Positions 13,401 through 23,655 of a stretch of DNA of 64,000 nt are shown in pieces; within the stretch, counting starts at the first letter, position 1, and each line of letters opens with the position of its first letter. The notes under the pieces were generated by a model that did no database searches, had not been told where the DNA came from, and saw only the letters and a program-made list of their open reading frames with translations. Origin of the DNA: Plotosus lineatus (lineage: Eukaryota > Chordata > Actinopteri > Siluriformes > Plotosidae); contig CM045733.1 of assembly GCA_024760905.1 (NCBI GenBank), positions 34,185,501 through 34,249,500 of the forward strand, given 5' to 3'. The position numbers were made by a program, and so were the translations under genes.

Positions 13401-16400
13401 GTACAATATACAATCGTATACTTTATTTTTAAAGTGGTAAACTTTATCCAAGAATGGTATACAATATATTTTACTATTTATTTAGTAGTCATTGACCATT
13501 CTGCTTCAGTCATGTTCCAAGCTCTTCTATGTGTGTTTTCCTTTGAGCTGACATTTGAAACTTGGAGCTGTCTTGGTCACAGTGTACTTGCTTGTCACAA
13601 GGGACCCGGATTTAAATGTGCAACTAAAGAGAGACTATTATGTAAAGGATGTTGAAACTTTCAACAAGGCTATAATGGGGCGAACAGATGATGTGAAAAA
13701 CACTTAGGGGTGACATGGGGGGTGATGAGAACAAGAACTTCACAAGAGTTATATTAAAGTAGTTTTTCCACTCTTATACTTTCACCATTTTTAAAATTCT
13801 AGGTCTCACTTTCATCCATGACACTCATGTTTATCTGGATCATCACAGAAATATCTGCAGTGGTAAATGAATATTTATATTGTTACTTAACCTTTCATTT
13901 CCAGATATACAGTACACTTATAGAAATACTGGAACAAAAGACGTTTTACTTTACTTTCATTGTGTGCATTTCTCTGTAACTTATTACTTCATCTAATGTG
14001 CTGCAAATGAGTGGCAACGTGGTCCACTGCAAGATGGTTCAGGGTCAGAATCTTGACCAAGGGTCTTTTTTTTTTAAAACATATCCTCCGTGTGCATGTG
14101 TGGACTTCCTCTGAGTACTCTGCTTTCCTCCCACAGCCCAAAGACATGCACGTAAGGTCAACTAGCTAAACTAACTGGTCTACTTTGTCTACTTTGTTGA
14201 CCTGAGTATAAATGATTATTTATGTCAGTGTTAATGCTGCAGTAGACAAACAACTTGTTCAGGGTATACAGCACCCTGCTTCTTTTATAACGTTAGGTAT
14301 GATTGGATTCAGCTTTCCCTGTTACTCTGATGGACAGTACAAATAAAGAATGAATGCAGTCTGTGGGTTTCAGGACTGCACATTGGTTGAACTTACATCA
14401 AGCTGGTTCCGTATTTGAGCCGCACCTCTCACCCATTCTCAGCTGGGATTGGTTCTAGCTCTAGCTCTCCCACAATGGAAAAGCAGACAGTGAGTACAGA
14501 CAAAGAATGAATGCATGTATTAATAGTAAGTGTAAATATTTTTGGCTTGATATTAAATAATTTTAATGTGGAGCGTCAGTTAAGCTGGTGAAGGCACTGG
14601 ATTGTTAATCAGAAGGTTGGAGGCTCAAGTGCTTGGGCTGTTGTTAGGTCCTTGGACAAGGTCCTTAACTTTATAAACTCCATAACATCCACAGTAGCTG
14701 CAATTTTACTATTGAGCCAAAACTCAGTGTGCTAGTGTGAGCCAAGGCCATTTGTACTGTTACTTTCAGGGTTTGAGCTTCATGACATTTTGAGGCTAGA
14801 GGTCAGGGGAATTGGGTTCAATTCAACTCATGGGCCAGACAAGGTCAGTCTGGGTGTCTGTCTTCCTTTCGGCTTTTTCCCTTTTTTACTCCGGAGTCGC
14901 CACAGCGAATCATCTGATTCGCACGTTTGATTTGGCAGAGGTTTTTACGTCGGATGCCCTTCCTGTCACAACCCTTTTAGCAAGGGACAGAAACACGCTG
15001 ACGACTTTGCAGCCTACTCTTTACGAAAGTCAGCAATGGTTCTTTTACATGCCTCTCACCATAGTCAGTGAGAGACATGGCCCGCCTTTGATAACCCAGT
15101 TAGCCGCACTGGGGGGACAGCGACAACCTTGTGGAGAGTGTGACTCGAATCCCCAACCTTTGGATCAGCGAACCAGCACCCTATACCACTAGACCACCAC
15201 TGAACCTTACAAGGTCAATCTGGGTGTATAACGTGGAAAGTGGAATTTAGGCTATTTTGGCGAACAATTTATTGTTTTAGCAAATGGGAAAAAAATTATT
15301 CAGATTCAATTATACTGAATATTTGTCAAAAGCTAAACTGATGGACTCCCAAGTGGTGTATCTATAAGGTGCATGACTACCCATCCTATCCGACTCCGGT
15401 CGAGGGCAGAGTACACCCTGGACAGCTCGCCAGGCCATCGCAGGGCGGAAACACACTGACGGCTTTGCAGCTGCTCTTGTCGAAAATCAGCAATGGTTCT
15501 TTTACATGCCTCACACCATAGACAGTGAGAGACATGGCTGGCCTTTGATAACCCAGTTAGCTGCACTGGGGGTGACCAAATGTCCATGGAAGTTAATTGA
15601 CTGAGCTCTCACAGGAGGGAGGGATACGCTCACTTTCATGCCACTCACAGCGATTGACAAAGTCCTTACCATCATCATGGGCATCTTTGAGCACATTCGT
15701 ATGAGGAGACAGATCATGCTTTCCCTCCAAGTGTGTTAGAACATCCCCAAAATATGCATGTACCACACTTCAAAAAGAGGCAGGTGGCATGCCTGAAAAA
15801 GAAGCATGTCACTGAGGGGGCATGTGCATGCTTTCACCCCTCCTTGGTTGATGGTGGTTGTCTAATAGGGAAGGTAATGCCTGATGGGTTGGAATTGAAT
15901 ATGACTAAACCTAGGGAGAAAATGGGGTGGGAGGATCAAATAAATAAATAAATAATCTAAACTGCCAGCTGTACCTAACTATAGCAGCCATGTTAGAGCT
16001 AGTAATTGAATGTAAAAAGGAAAAGGAAATACACAAGAAAATAAAAGTCTATATAACTTATTTGCAAGAAATAGCTTATTGCCTCTGTTTTGGATAAAAT
16101 AATACCGTGGTTAGCTAAAAAAAAAAACTGGATTTAAAAAAAAAAAAATTCATTAAAGCTGGGCCACTGGTGAATTAAAATGCCACTTTTACTACAATGC
16201 AAGCGTTCTTAACTTTACTTCTAAAAATTATGCATGTAATGTTTGCATACTCATACCCAATTCATACATCCACAATCAATTAAGGTCGTAAATGTAGATG
16301 CATATTTCTATGAGGTGACTTCACTGTCATTATTGACTGTCCCATGATAAATTGCATAGGTTCACACAATAACGCAGTGCTTAGCACATTCACTTCCCTG

Positions 16401-18026
16401 CAAGAAGGTCCTGAGTTTGGGTCCTAAAGTCAGGGAGGGTGACTTCTATCCATAGTCCACAGACAAGCACATTAGGATAGCTGCTTTTCCAAATTGCCCC
16501 TAAGTGTAAGTGTACATGGTGATGTGTTGGCTCTGTAATAGACTTAGCGAGCTCACCTTTGCCAGCTGGCTAAGACCATAGTAGAATTAAGCTGGTGGCA
16601 AATGGATGGATGTATGAATGGATGAATAAATTCCCTATTTAGTTTTTTTTAATTAACATATTTAATCTAAGTGCATATTCTGCTCTTAATTTCTAAATAT
16701 CAACTAAAAGCAACTTGAAATTATTTCAGACGGGGACAAGCAGTTGTAGGGTAAATAAAACAATTAAGGGCTCACCCAAAATCACAAGTCTTCAGGCTTC
16801 CAGCTTTAACCTACTGACAGACCTAAGTAGTAGCCATATTACAAAACATACTCATGTGAAAGAGCATACTAGCTACAGTATTAAAGATACTTAAAAAGTT
16901 CAAAAAATGTTTGTTTCCAAAAAATTCCTGGGAAATTAAAGCAATTCAAATAAAATCAAATAAGCAGTGGATTATTGCTCAGCATCACTTTTACTCTTTG
17001 CCCCTTATACAACACTTATAATACTACCCTTGGACATATATACTAGGGATACTCAAAGCAACATTACCATAAAGTTCTTATGTAGTTAGGACGCCATTAT
17101 GGAGGCGAGTTTAAAAGCGCATCAAATGTCGTCATTTCGGATTCACCATCAGGCCCCATGTATCGTACACAGCGATGTAAACAGGGCGTCGTCATTAAGG
17201 GGGAAAGAGTAAAGACAGGTCAGGTCCTTGCACATTAGTATCCTACCATTGAATGACATTTTTTCCTTAGATACACATTTTCAGCTCATTAACAAGGATT
17301 TAGCTAAAATAAGAGCTGTGCAAGTCATCATTTTCCGGTTGTTATACTATTCAGTTATGTTACTGCCAAAGAAATGTCGGTATTAACAGTTTTGAGATTA
17401 TCTTTGTATTTTGGAAATAAAAATGTAAAAATAAAGCATAATGGTTCAGATTAATGTTACTCTGACACCTTATAACAGGGGTCACCAACATGGTGCCTGC
17501 GGGCACCAGGTCACCCGGAAGATCAACATGAAGTGCCCGCGGGCCTGTTCACCGCGTGGCTCCATAGTGCCACTCTCCATTGTGCTGCATCTAATTTTTT
17601 GCTATTTTTAAAATCAAATCAATATCTTCACATAGATGAATATCATTAATTATTAATAATAACGTAAAATTATAGATAAATTGAGCAAATTAGTTATTTC
17701 AGAAGTGTGTATCGTCCTAATAGCCCTTCACATTAATTGGTACCCAAGAAGTAGCTCTCAGATTCAAAAAGGTTGGTGACCCCTGCCTTATAGCAAGACA
17801 TTATAGGAACTGTGTGTTTGAGAAGCACGGTATGGTAGCACAGTCGCAAGCACATCTGCCTCACAGCAAGAAAGTGTTGGATTTGAGTAATAGATTTAGG
17901 TATCTCTGTGTGGGAATTTGCACGGTTTTCTCCACATGCTTGAATGGGTTTTCTCTGTGGTACTCCAGTTTCTTCCCATAGTCTAAAGACAGACACATTA
18001 TGCTAATTGGCTGTTCCAAAATGCCC

Positions 18027-18088
<62 letters not shown>

Positions 18089-19303
18089 ATAGTGCCCTGC
18101 TATGGTCTGGCAAGCAGTTTAGGGTGTACCCCCACCTTTGTTGTTTGTCGGTTGTGATAGGCTCCAGCCTCCCTGCAACTCTAGTAAGATTCAAAGGTTC
18201 AGCAAATGAGTGAGTGGTGAGTGTGTGTTATAGAGAGGTCTAACAAAAATGCTGTGCAGCACATAGGGGTAGGGATAGGGATGGGGATAGGGACAGGGGA
18301 AGAGGGATGGGGAGAAAGAGTGAAGGAAGAAGGGGACTGAGAGCCACTGCGTTTAAGAATGAAGGGTGAAGTGGGACCTACCGTGCCGTACAGTCTGCCC
18401 CTGCTGCTCATAGCGACAAATAGCTCACTCTTCAAGCCGTACAGAGTCACCACCCCGCGCTCCACAGCAGAAATCTCGATCAGACCTGAGCAGAAAGCAC
18501 AGCACCGTGTTATCATTCACATCAGGCCTGCAGCCCCGGCAGCATCAGCACGCGAGCAGGTGCAGCGCAAGGACGCAGTTCCTCTGTTCCACGCAGGGGG
18601 GAACAAAAAAAAAAAAAAAAAAAAATCGCGTTCAGATCAACCAGAACCGAATCTGGTACCGTCTTACACAAGTCCATTCAGCGCGGGACACAGCGGATAT
18701 TCGGGACTTCCGAAGAAAGCAGCAGTGTAAAAATAAGTTGAAGTCTATCTATATCCATCCATGTGGATACTTTTAACTTTTTTTTTTTTTTTTTTTTAAG
18801 TAAATAAAGGCACTACTGTAAATGAGATTTGTACATAGAGTGAAGAAGCTGTGCGCGCGGGACGTGTGCGTATGCGCGGGAGTAACCGCGGGCGCGAGTG
18901 CGTGGAGAGTGTCGGTGCGTGCGTGCGTGTGTTACGTTACAGAATTTCAGCACGCAAACTCACTGTACTGGGTCTCGTCGTGCACACCGCTGATCCGGCC
19001 ATCTGGGAGGACCTGCAGGTGAAACCCGATGCCCACGTTGCAGTAGAGCCGTCGCACGCGCTTGATGCCCAGCAAATAGTCGCTCTCCCAGCTCGTGTCC
19101 GCCCTCTCGCCCGAGATGGCCAGTACAGAGCGCGACAGCAGGCTCTCCCATCGGCGCTCGGGCCAGGTCGCGTTCATGGCGCTGGCGCTGGCGCTGGGCG
19201 GCCCGATCCCGGTCAGCAAGCCCAGGAAGAGCACAGCGGCGAGCGGCCAGCGCGCGCTGGCCTCAAGGAACATACTGACGAGCGACCTTCGCGCAATGGC
19301 CAT
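2945..19303 (-). CDS. fgf6: Fibroblast growth factor 6 (three exons, complete)
   Basis: This is a secreted heparin-binding growth factor acting through FGF receptors, in mammals linked to skeletal muscle. Coding exons are 19303-18964, 18485-18382 and 3121-2945 (340, 104 and 177 nt), giving 206 residues against 208 in human FGF6. Residues 17-40 form a hydrophobic signal peptide. N44-A-T is a glycosylation sequon. The beta-trefoil core starts near residue 76, with [17 protein letters not shown] at 84-100 and Cys88 and Cys155. The C-terminus reads [11 protein letters not shown] then VTHFLPRI and stop. All junctions are GT-AG. The phases (split Ser, then phase 0) and the 104-nt middle exon are typical of the FGF4/6 group. 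The stretch ECKFKETLL favours FGF6 over FGF4. Oddity: the usual KVSPxM near the C-terminus reads KASTSM. Intron 1 is 478 bp and intron 2 is 15.3 kb and full of transposons. Whether it is the a or b teleost copy is undecided. Confidence 0.95.
3555..4195 (+). pseudogene. Tc1/mariner transposase relic 3
   Basis: The region encodes [17 protein letters not shown] (helix-turn-helix region) and later [20 protein letters not shown]. This order is typical of Tc1 transposases between the DNA-binding and catalytic domains. It is heavily mutated and lies 430 bp from fgf6 exon 3. Confidence 0.7.
4285..4575 (+). mobile_element. SINE-B copy, head missing
   Basis: It starts in the conserved body (TTTCTGTGTAGCGTTTGCAT), continues through ACATGCACATTAGGCTAAT and ends with TAATTAGGATTAAGTGG and GAATGA repeats. 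The tRNA head is absent. Confidence 0.8.
5254..5445 (+). pseudogene. THAP zinc-finger domain fragment
   Basis: [10 protein letters not shown] (first Cys pair) is followed after a frameshift by [19 protein letters not shown] and then [13 protein letters not shown]. This gives the C2CH layout of THAP DNA-binding domains, with the conserved W, the CxxH and F(V/P)xG ends. Only the domain remains. Confidence 0.78.
5690..5998 (-). pseudogene. Transposon protein N-terminus (YqaJ-associated type)
   Basis: From the ATG at 5998 the product runs [13 protein letters not shown], then [17 protein letters not shown] and [17 protein letters not shown] before a stop. The SPSPFTxxxLKxYKS block is familiar from fish proteins with SWIM and YqaJ domains that belong to mobile elements. 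The rest is missing. Confidence 0.6.
6688..7050 (-). mobile_element. SINE-B copy
   Basis: Read on the minus strand it has the tRNA-like head (GGCGTAGTGGTTAGCAT), the body with GTTTCCTCC-type motifs and the ATTAAGC-like tail. It is diverged and lies in fgf6 intron 2. Confidence 0.8.
7230..7283. repeat. (TA)n tract at LINE 5' end
   Basis: Two TA-rich runs abut the 5' end of LINE copy 1. A matching tract (10409-10431) follows its 3' end. Confidence 0.85.
7284..10431 (+). mobile_element. RTE-clade LINE, near full length (copy 1)
   Basis: This non-LTR retrotransposon lies in fgf6 intron 2, antisense to the gene. The endonuclease begins near 7565 with GTLNIGT, QETRW and SAYAPQ, followed by GADFNGHVG (about 7974) and TQVDYILC (about 8180). 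The reverse transcriptase spans about 8900-9900 with [27 protein letters not shown] and the catalytic FADDIVI near 9622. The protein ends RCGDP at 10377. The 3' end is a short purine-rich tail running into (TA)n, and the 5' end also abuts (TA)n. The 3.1-kb length is full size for RTE. The reading frame is broken only at three single-base losses in homopolymers, near 7955, 8357 and 8457. The copy at 42760 is closely similar, so the family was active recently. Confidence 0.92.
7384..10377 (+). pseudogene. LINE endonuclease-reverse transcriptase ORF, three -1 frameshifts
   Basis: The open segments are 7384-8034, 7971-8393 and 8482-10377. Compared with the other copy, this one lacks one C in a C run near 7955, one A near 8357 and one G near 8457. 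The remaining 631 codons, which include all reverse transcriptase motifs, are open. The breaks could be true mutations or consensus errors in homopolymers. Confidence 0.8.
10503..10817 (+). mobile_element. SINE-C1 copy
   Basis: The head is GTGGTAAGGTGCTGGAT and GGTTCAAGCC, with body AAAGAACCATTGCTCACTTT. The tail of SINE-B type ends TAATTAGGATTAAGTGGTTC. It lies just after the LINE at 7284-10431. Confidence 0.85.
10820..11690. other. Intronic DNA without recognised features
   Basis: AT-rich fgf6 intron 2. No repeat or exon recognised. Confidence 0.6.
11695..12025 (-). mobile_element. SINE-B copy, diverged
   Basis: On the minus strand the head, body and tail order is kept (CAAGAAGGTCTTAGGTTCAAG head, then ACATGCACATTAGGGTAAT). 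It is strongly mutated. Confidence 0.72.
12026..14005. other. Intronic DNA without recognised features
   Basis: AT-rich fgf6 intron 2. No transposon signature or coding block is seen, so it is the longest apparently unique stretch of this intron. Confidence 0.55.
14010..14360 (+). mobile_element. SINE-B copy, diverged
   Basis: GGCAACGTGGTCCACTGCAAG marks the head. TTTCCTCCCACAGCCCAAAG marks the body. The tail runs into AAAGAATGAATGC. Confidence 0.68.
14372..14520 (+). mobile_element. SINE-B fragment
   Basis: A short head-like piece is joined to the CTCAGCTGGGATTGG tail segment ending AAAGAATGAATGC. It follows the previous copy directly. Confidence 0.5.
14858..15210 (-). mobile_element. SINE-C2 copy with 17-bp target duplication
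   Basis: AAGGTCARTCTGGGTGT flanks it at 14841-14857 and 15211-15227. On the minus strand the order is tRNA head, C body, LINE 5' segment (GGAAGGGCATC) and LINE 3' segment (GATTCGCTGTGGCGACTCC). Confidence 0.93.
15378..15577 (-). mobile_element. SINE-C1 fragment
   Basis: The C body and part of the tail (GGACAGCTCGCCAGGCCATCG) are present. The tRNA head is missing and the tail is truncated. Confidence 0.8.
15580..17467. other. Intronic DNA, mostly featureless
   Basis: Apart from a SINE-B at 16358-16635, only short A-runs are seen. 17085-17215 is locally CpG-richer than its surroundings. Confidence 0.55.
16358..16635 (+). mobile_element. SINE-B copy, diverged
   Basis: The head resembles AACGCAGTGCTTAGCACATT and the body has CACATTAGGATAGCTG. 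The tail ends in GGATGGATGTATGAATGGATG repeats. Confidence 0.65.
17476..17785. mobile_element. Short non-autonomous hAT element
   Basis: The ends CAGGGGTCACCAAC and GTTGGTGACCCCTG are perfect inverted repeats. An 8-bp target duplication CCTTATAR lies at 17468-17475 and 17786-17793. The 310-bp interior has no coding potential. Confidence 0.9.
17820..18220 (+). mobile_element. SINE-B copy with expanded (GT)n
   Basis: The element has head, body and tail in order. The internal GTGTGAGTGTG segment of the family has grown into a (GT)28 tract at 18031-18086. It ends 165 bp from fgf6 exon 2. Confidence 0.78.
18031..18087. repeat. (GT)n microsatellite
   Basis: About 28 uninterrupted GT units inside a SINE-B, 300 bp from fgf6 exon 2. 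Confidence 0.95.
18382..18485 (-). CDS. fgf6: fgf6 coding exon 2
   Basis: The acceptor CTGCTCAG precedes 18485 and the donor GTAGGT follows 18382. The length is exactly 104 nt, the standard size of this FGF exon. It encodes (S)[12 protein letters not shown] through GRLYGT and keeps frame with both neighbours. Confidence 0.95.
18604..18625. repeat. A homopolymer in fgf6 intron 1
   Basis: About 22 A bases. A T run follows at 18779-18797, so on the transcribed strand intron 1 contains both tracts. Confidence 0.9.
18964..19303 (-). CDS. fgf6: fgf6 coding exon 1
   Basis: It runs from the ATG at 19303 ([12 protein letters not shown]) to TAC-A at 18964, where the donor GTGAGT follows directly. It encodes residues 1-113 plus the first base of a serine codon. 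The first ATG fits the human protein in length and signal-peptide position. Confidence 0.95.
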
Positions 19304-19320
19304 CCGGTTTACCTAGGAGG

Positions 19321-19326
19321 CACGTG
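19321..19326. promoter_or_regulatory. E-box CACGTG beside the fgf6 start
   Basis: A perfect CACGTG palindrome lies 18 bp upstream of the fgf6 ATG. It is of the USF/MYC type rather than the CAGCTG MyoD type. Confidence 0.3.
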
Positions 19327-19343
19327 GTGCGAAGCGCACGGCG

Positions 19344-19353
19344 CTAAAAATAC
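19344..19353 (+). promoter_or_regulatory. MEF2-like site just upstream of fgf6 ATG
   Basis: CTAAAAATAC matches the MEF2 core CTAAAAATA and lies about 41 bp upstream of the start codon. Its reverse, GTATTTTTAG, could also act as a weak TATA box. A muscle-type site fits the known muscle expression of FGF6. Occupancy is inferred. Confidence 0.45.
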
Positions 19354-19572
19354 CGCTCCTCCTGTTTTCCTGCTTTCGGCATGGCTGCGCGAGCTTATTT
19401 TAGCGTCAGTGATCAGGGTATCAGGAGCGAGGCGCGAGCCCGGAGTCAGTGGGGGACGGAGCAAGAGCGCGCTGCGACGTGCGGTGGCTGTGCTGGTGCT
19501 GATCGTAGTGATTAGCATGTTTCGGCTCTTTGCTTTTAGGGGCAACACCGAACCACTCAGTGTGTGCGTGCG

Positions 19573-19597
19573 TGTGTGTGTGTGTGTGTGTGTGTGG
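19573..19597. repeat. (GT)n microsatellite upstream of fgf6
   Basis: A short GT run 270 bp upstream of the fgf6 ATG, followed at 19690-19740 by a G-rich stretch. Confidence 0.85.
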
Positions 19598-19859
19598 CCC
19601 CACACTCACCAAACACCTATCACACCTTGCCAGGCCCCCCAGCATCCTAACGTGCGACATCACTCTTCACGCACTGTCCCGCGCGATCGGGAGGAGGAGG
19701 AGGAGGGGGGGGGGGTAGGGGATTGGGGGTGGGTTGGGGGAGCACAGAGAAAGTTGTGATGAGAGTAGCTGCTGCTCTAGATGAGACTACAAGCGTCCCT
19801 TTTTGGGATGGGGTTATATGGCCGACCAGGTCGCGTCCTTATTTAGAACGAAGATGTAA

Positions 19860-20680
19860 AACAGGATCCTTGTCACCGGAGAGCAACGGCTCCACCGTCT
19901 GACACTTTCCCCCCGATGCCTGGTTACAGGAAGTTTATACTGGTGATCAAAGATTAAGCTCCATGCCACGGATGTGTGATGACCATCTCGTCCAGAAAAA
20001 CACATAATAAAAGAGGACCCACATACAAACTGGAATGGGTTTATATTCTAGGGATGCACAACGTGATGGTGCGCAGTGCTGTACCAAATGCGCGCTCGTT
20101 GTGCCGGAGGGTGACGTCAGCGCAGCATCCCTCGGTCATCGGCAAACTGACATCACTTACCCAGGGTCCAGCGTTAGTAGCTCCATTTAATGCACGTGAC
20201 ATGACGCTATATTTATTTGTATCGGTTCTTAATGTGATGAAACACCTTACAAGTCGCATGGAGACAAAGAGTTCAATTAAAAAATAAAGAAAATTGACAG
20301 TCTCCAATTCAGCTTTCCCCTTTCAAACCTCTTGCTTTTCAAAAAGCATCGTCATATCAGTACATCTTCAAGATTAAATTATTACTGTATGCCAGAAATG
20401 ATTTGTTATTGTTATGATTAAAACAGCGTTGATATATCCTGTGTGAGGAACTGCAGGCTGCTACGAGCACATTTGCACAGTCATGTGCTGTATCATCAGC
20501 TGGCTTCAATCAGGTGCCTGGAACCAGAGGAAATAGTGACTGTCCAATAGACATACTAAGCCATACATTGATAGATATGCCAGACAGCAAGAGAAGGGGT
20601 GTCTGATTTTGCTGAGTGACCGCTGAGAGTGCTGCGACTTGCCATTTCTGACATTTCACTGTCATGGACTGAATTTTGCT
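19860..20680. other. fgf6 upstream region, repeat-free
   Basis: No repeats are recognised. 20055-20200 is GC-rich with a CRE and a CACGTG E-box near 20193. This is a candidate distal promoter or enhancer. Confidence 0.45.
20112..20119. promoter_or_regulatory. CRE palindrome upstream of fgf6
   Basis: TGACGTCA, the full CREB/ATF palindrome, occurs about 0.8 kb upstream of the fgf6 ATG in a locally GC-rich patch (20055-20200) that has no visible repeat. Confidence 0.35.
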
Positions 20681-20684
20681 GAGA

Positions 20685-20835
20685 AATAGCCTGTGCGGTG
20701 GGGAGCATGGTGCTGCAGTGCTCAGCTCTGTCAACTCACAGCAAGTAGGTTTTGGGTTCAAAGGGACTTTTTTTTTCTCCTTTCTGTGTGCAGTTTTCAT
20801 GTTCTGCTCAAGCCTGAATTTCTTTTTTTCTGGGA
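20685..20835 (+). mobile_element. SINE-B head fragment
   Basis: GGTGGGGAGCATGGTGCTGCAGT, CTCACAGCAAGTAGGTTTTGG and a remnant of the TTTCTGTGTG body resemble the 5' half of SINE-B. Confidence 0.5.
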
Positions 20836-21144
20836 GAGTTCAATTCTTAAAATGAACCATAACATTAACATACCCTAATTTCATCTTGGTAGTCCTATAC
20901 ACAGTAAGCTGCAAGTGTTCCGATTCTTTCATATTCTAGACAGCACTGACAATTTCAGTAATTTGTCCTACATTAGCTGTTCTGTGGGTTGAGAGGTATA
21001 CAGTAGTCTTCACTTTCCACATACATCAATGAGCCTTGGGCATCTATGACACACTTGCCATCTCTGGTAGCCACTTACCATTGTATCAGGAAGACCCAAC
21101 AAGACCTGCTATTTTAGAGATGAATAGATCCAGACTCTCCGAGT

Positions 21145-21395
21145 GCCGAGTGCAGCTAATTTGGTTATCAAAGGCCGGCCTAGTCTCTCTCTGTCTGTGG
21201 TGAGAGGCATGTAAAAGAACCAGTGCTGACTTTCATCAAGAATAGGGTGCATGGCTGTCAGTGTGTTTCTGCCCTGCAATGGCCTGATGAGCTGTCCAGG
21301 GTGAACTCTGCCCTTGTCCAGAGTCGGATGAGATGGGCACCAGCCTCCCCACAACCCTAATTAGGATTAGGCAGTTCAGAAAATTAATGGATCCA
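21145..21395 (+). mobile_element. SINE-C1 copy, head missing
   Basis: The copy starts at CAGCTAATTTGGTTATCAAA and runs to CCTAATTAGGATTAGGCAG and the tail. Confidence 0.83.
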
Positions 21396-21966
21396 GACGT
21401 TTCACTATTACATTTTGGCCCTTGTCAAAGTCACTCAAATCCTTACACTTGGTCATTTCCCAGCTTCCAACACATCAACTTTAAGAACTGAATGTCTATT
21501 TTCTGCCTTATGCATTGAACCCCTTGGCTGGTATCACTGTAACAAGACAATCAGTGTTATTCACTTCACCTGTCATTGTGTTATGTTATGTTATGTTATG
21601 ATGGATTAGTGTACAGTACAATAGAATAGAGATCATGAATGATATAGGCCAGTGGTTCCTAATCCAGGTCCTCAGAGAGAAAGCCCCTGTTTCAGACATA
21701 GATTGTGATGGAGTTATTGAGATTAAATGTACATTGTACAAATGTACAAAGGCATTTAGGTCCAGAAAGTAAAAACACTCACCTGAAAGATAAAAACATG
21801 TCAATTCTTAGACAAAAGCAGTGGATAACGTTGTCATAAATAGGTCAACTGGCAAATATTAGGAATAGAGATGACAAAGATGTCGGTGCTATATGGGACA
21901 ATGCAGAAGATAGTTGCTGATATCTCATATCCAGAAATAAGTTGGAAGGTATGAGAGACAGAGAGT

Positions 21967-22038
<72 letters not shown>
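21967..22038. repeat. (TG)n microsatellite
   Basis: About 35 uninterrupted TG units. Confidence 0.95.
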
Positions 22039-22039
<1 letters not shown>

Positions 22040-22288
22040 TTAGAGAGAGCAGGTAGTAGAATTTATTAATATGTTTTCTTTCTTCCTGAATTTGAAGGAA
22101 CCACAACAGTATAGACCATGTTTCAGGAAGACCAGTGACAGGGGGTCTGAGCTCTTCTCAGAAGTTGTCACCGCCCCAGCTCCCTACAACCCCCAAGTAT
22201 ACTAGAGTCATGACTGTCAAACATAACTTGAAATTTGAGGACTGCAAAGAAGAACTTCATGAATGTTACTTTTGTCTCTGGTCAGCTG

Positions 22289-22289
<1 letters not shown>

Positions 22290-22366
<77 letters not shown>

Positions 22367-22367
22367 T
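22290..22367. repeat. (CT)n microsatellite
   Basis: About 38 CT units. A T run of about 36 follows at 22511-22546. Confidence 0.95.
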
Positions 22368-22509
22368 CAGAGCCTTTCCTCCAAAAGGAAACCTACATAA
22401 TACTTAATTATTAAAAGTAATATAGCCATACTTTTACAGGTTTTGTGCCCTGGAGGAGTGCAAAAGATTGTGAGTAACGGGATCTACTGGACTTCAAACC
22501 CTTCGTAAT

Positions 22510-22549
<40 letters not shown>

Positions 22550-23029
22550 AACACAGCATACATATGGTATAACAGCTGAGAAGAGGCAATAACAGTAAGC
22601 AGGAAATTACCCAAGCATGACATCAGGCCCATGAAAGGCCATTAAACATTTAACACACCACATGCAGGCAGCTGTATTTTCAGGTCTGCTGGGTCTTGCT
22701 ACGTCCTAATTTCATGGAAAAACCTGTGCAAATGTAAAAAGTCAAGACCGTATAATACATTTTTAAAAAGAAGGTCAATGTTATGCATAATTCAGGATTA
22801 AAGGAATCAGGTGGTGTACCACTGTGATTATTTTTATTTTTATTTTTTGCTTCTGCATGAACAGAATTCTAGTGGATTTTCTGTAGAATCAAATAGGAAA
22901 TCATGAATATAATAATCATGCACTCATCAAATCAGCCATTTATTTGGCAGCAGAACAGAGCAGAAAAATCAGTAGGTACAAATCAAGTGTTTCACCCGAT
23001 ATTTACATCAAATATCAGAATGGGGAGCA

Positions 23030-23655
23030 ATGCAGTCATATTAATGGGTTAAAGACGGATTTGGATTTACTCACGGTGCACAACAATCTAACAAAATCCA
23101 CTGAAAATCCACAATTCTTTAGCTTATTGATGACAGATGTCAAAAGAGAATGGGCAGGCTGGTTTGAGCTCACTAGGACTTTTTGATGACTCAAATAATC
23201 ATTCTTTGCAACATTGATAAGAAATACATCCCCGCATGCGCAACAATGCAAATCTTGATATGGATGCGCTACAATAGCAGACCACCATGTCAGGTTCCCA
23301 GTTATGTCAGCAAAGATCAGAAATCCAAGGCTATATAATGTAATCTTCAGCTATCTGGTTTTGGTGAGGTTGTAAGCACTGAAACAATCATTGTCAAAAT
23401 AGCAATGACACAAAGAACAACAACACAAACAACAATAATACCAACACTACTCCTATTGCTAACCCCAGCACTAACAACAACAATAACAACACCAATGCCA
23501 ATACCAACAACACAAGCATTAACGACACCAAAACCAACATCAACACAACAAAAAGACCAAAAAAATCACGACCAACAATCACACAAATAACACCAATACC
23601 AACACTATCAGTATTGCCAACCCCAAGAATAACAATACCAACAGCAACAACACCA
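23030..23655. repeat. Duplicated segment, copy 1
   Basis: This segment is repeated in direct orientation at 27445-28110. It includes unique-looking sequence (GGTGCACAACAATCTAACAAA; GGTTTTGGTGAGGTT) and the start of an AAC/ACC-rich array. Relative to the other copy it lacks about 45 bp near 23333. Confidence 0.92.

Larger units (their letters stand above)
18840..19510. promoter_or_regulatory. CpG-rich island over fgf6 exon 1 and promoter
   Basis: This segment is much richer in G+C and CpG than the surrounding AT-rich DNA. It covers the whole of fgf6 exon 1 and the proximal upstream region. It is the only marked CpG-rich block in the window. Confidence 0.7.
21400..23029. other. Spacer with microsatellites only
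   Basis: It contains the (TG)n and (CT)n arrays and a T run, but no exon or transposon that I recognise. Confidence 0.55.

Noticed and set aside
18851..19759. 302-codon plus-strand open frame across fgf6 exon 1
   Set aside because: It is antisense to a confirmed exon, and its length is explained by the GC-rich island.
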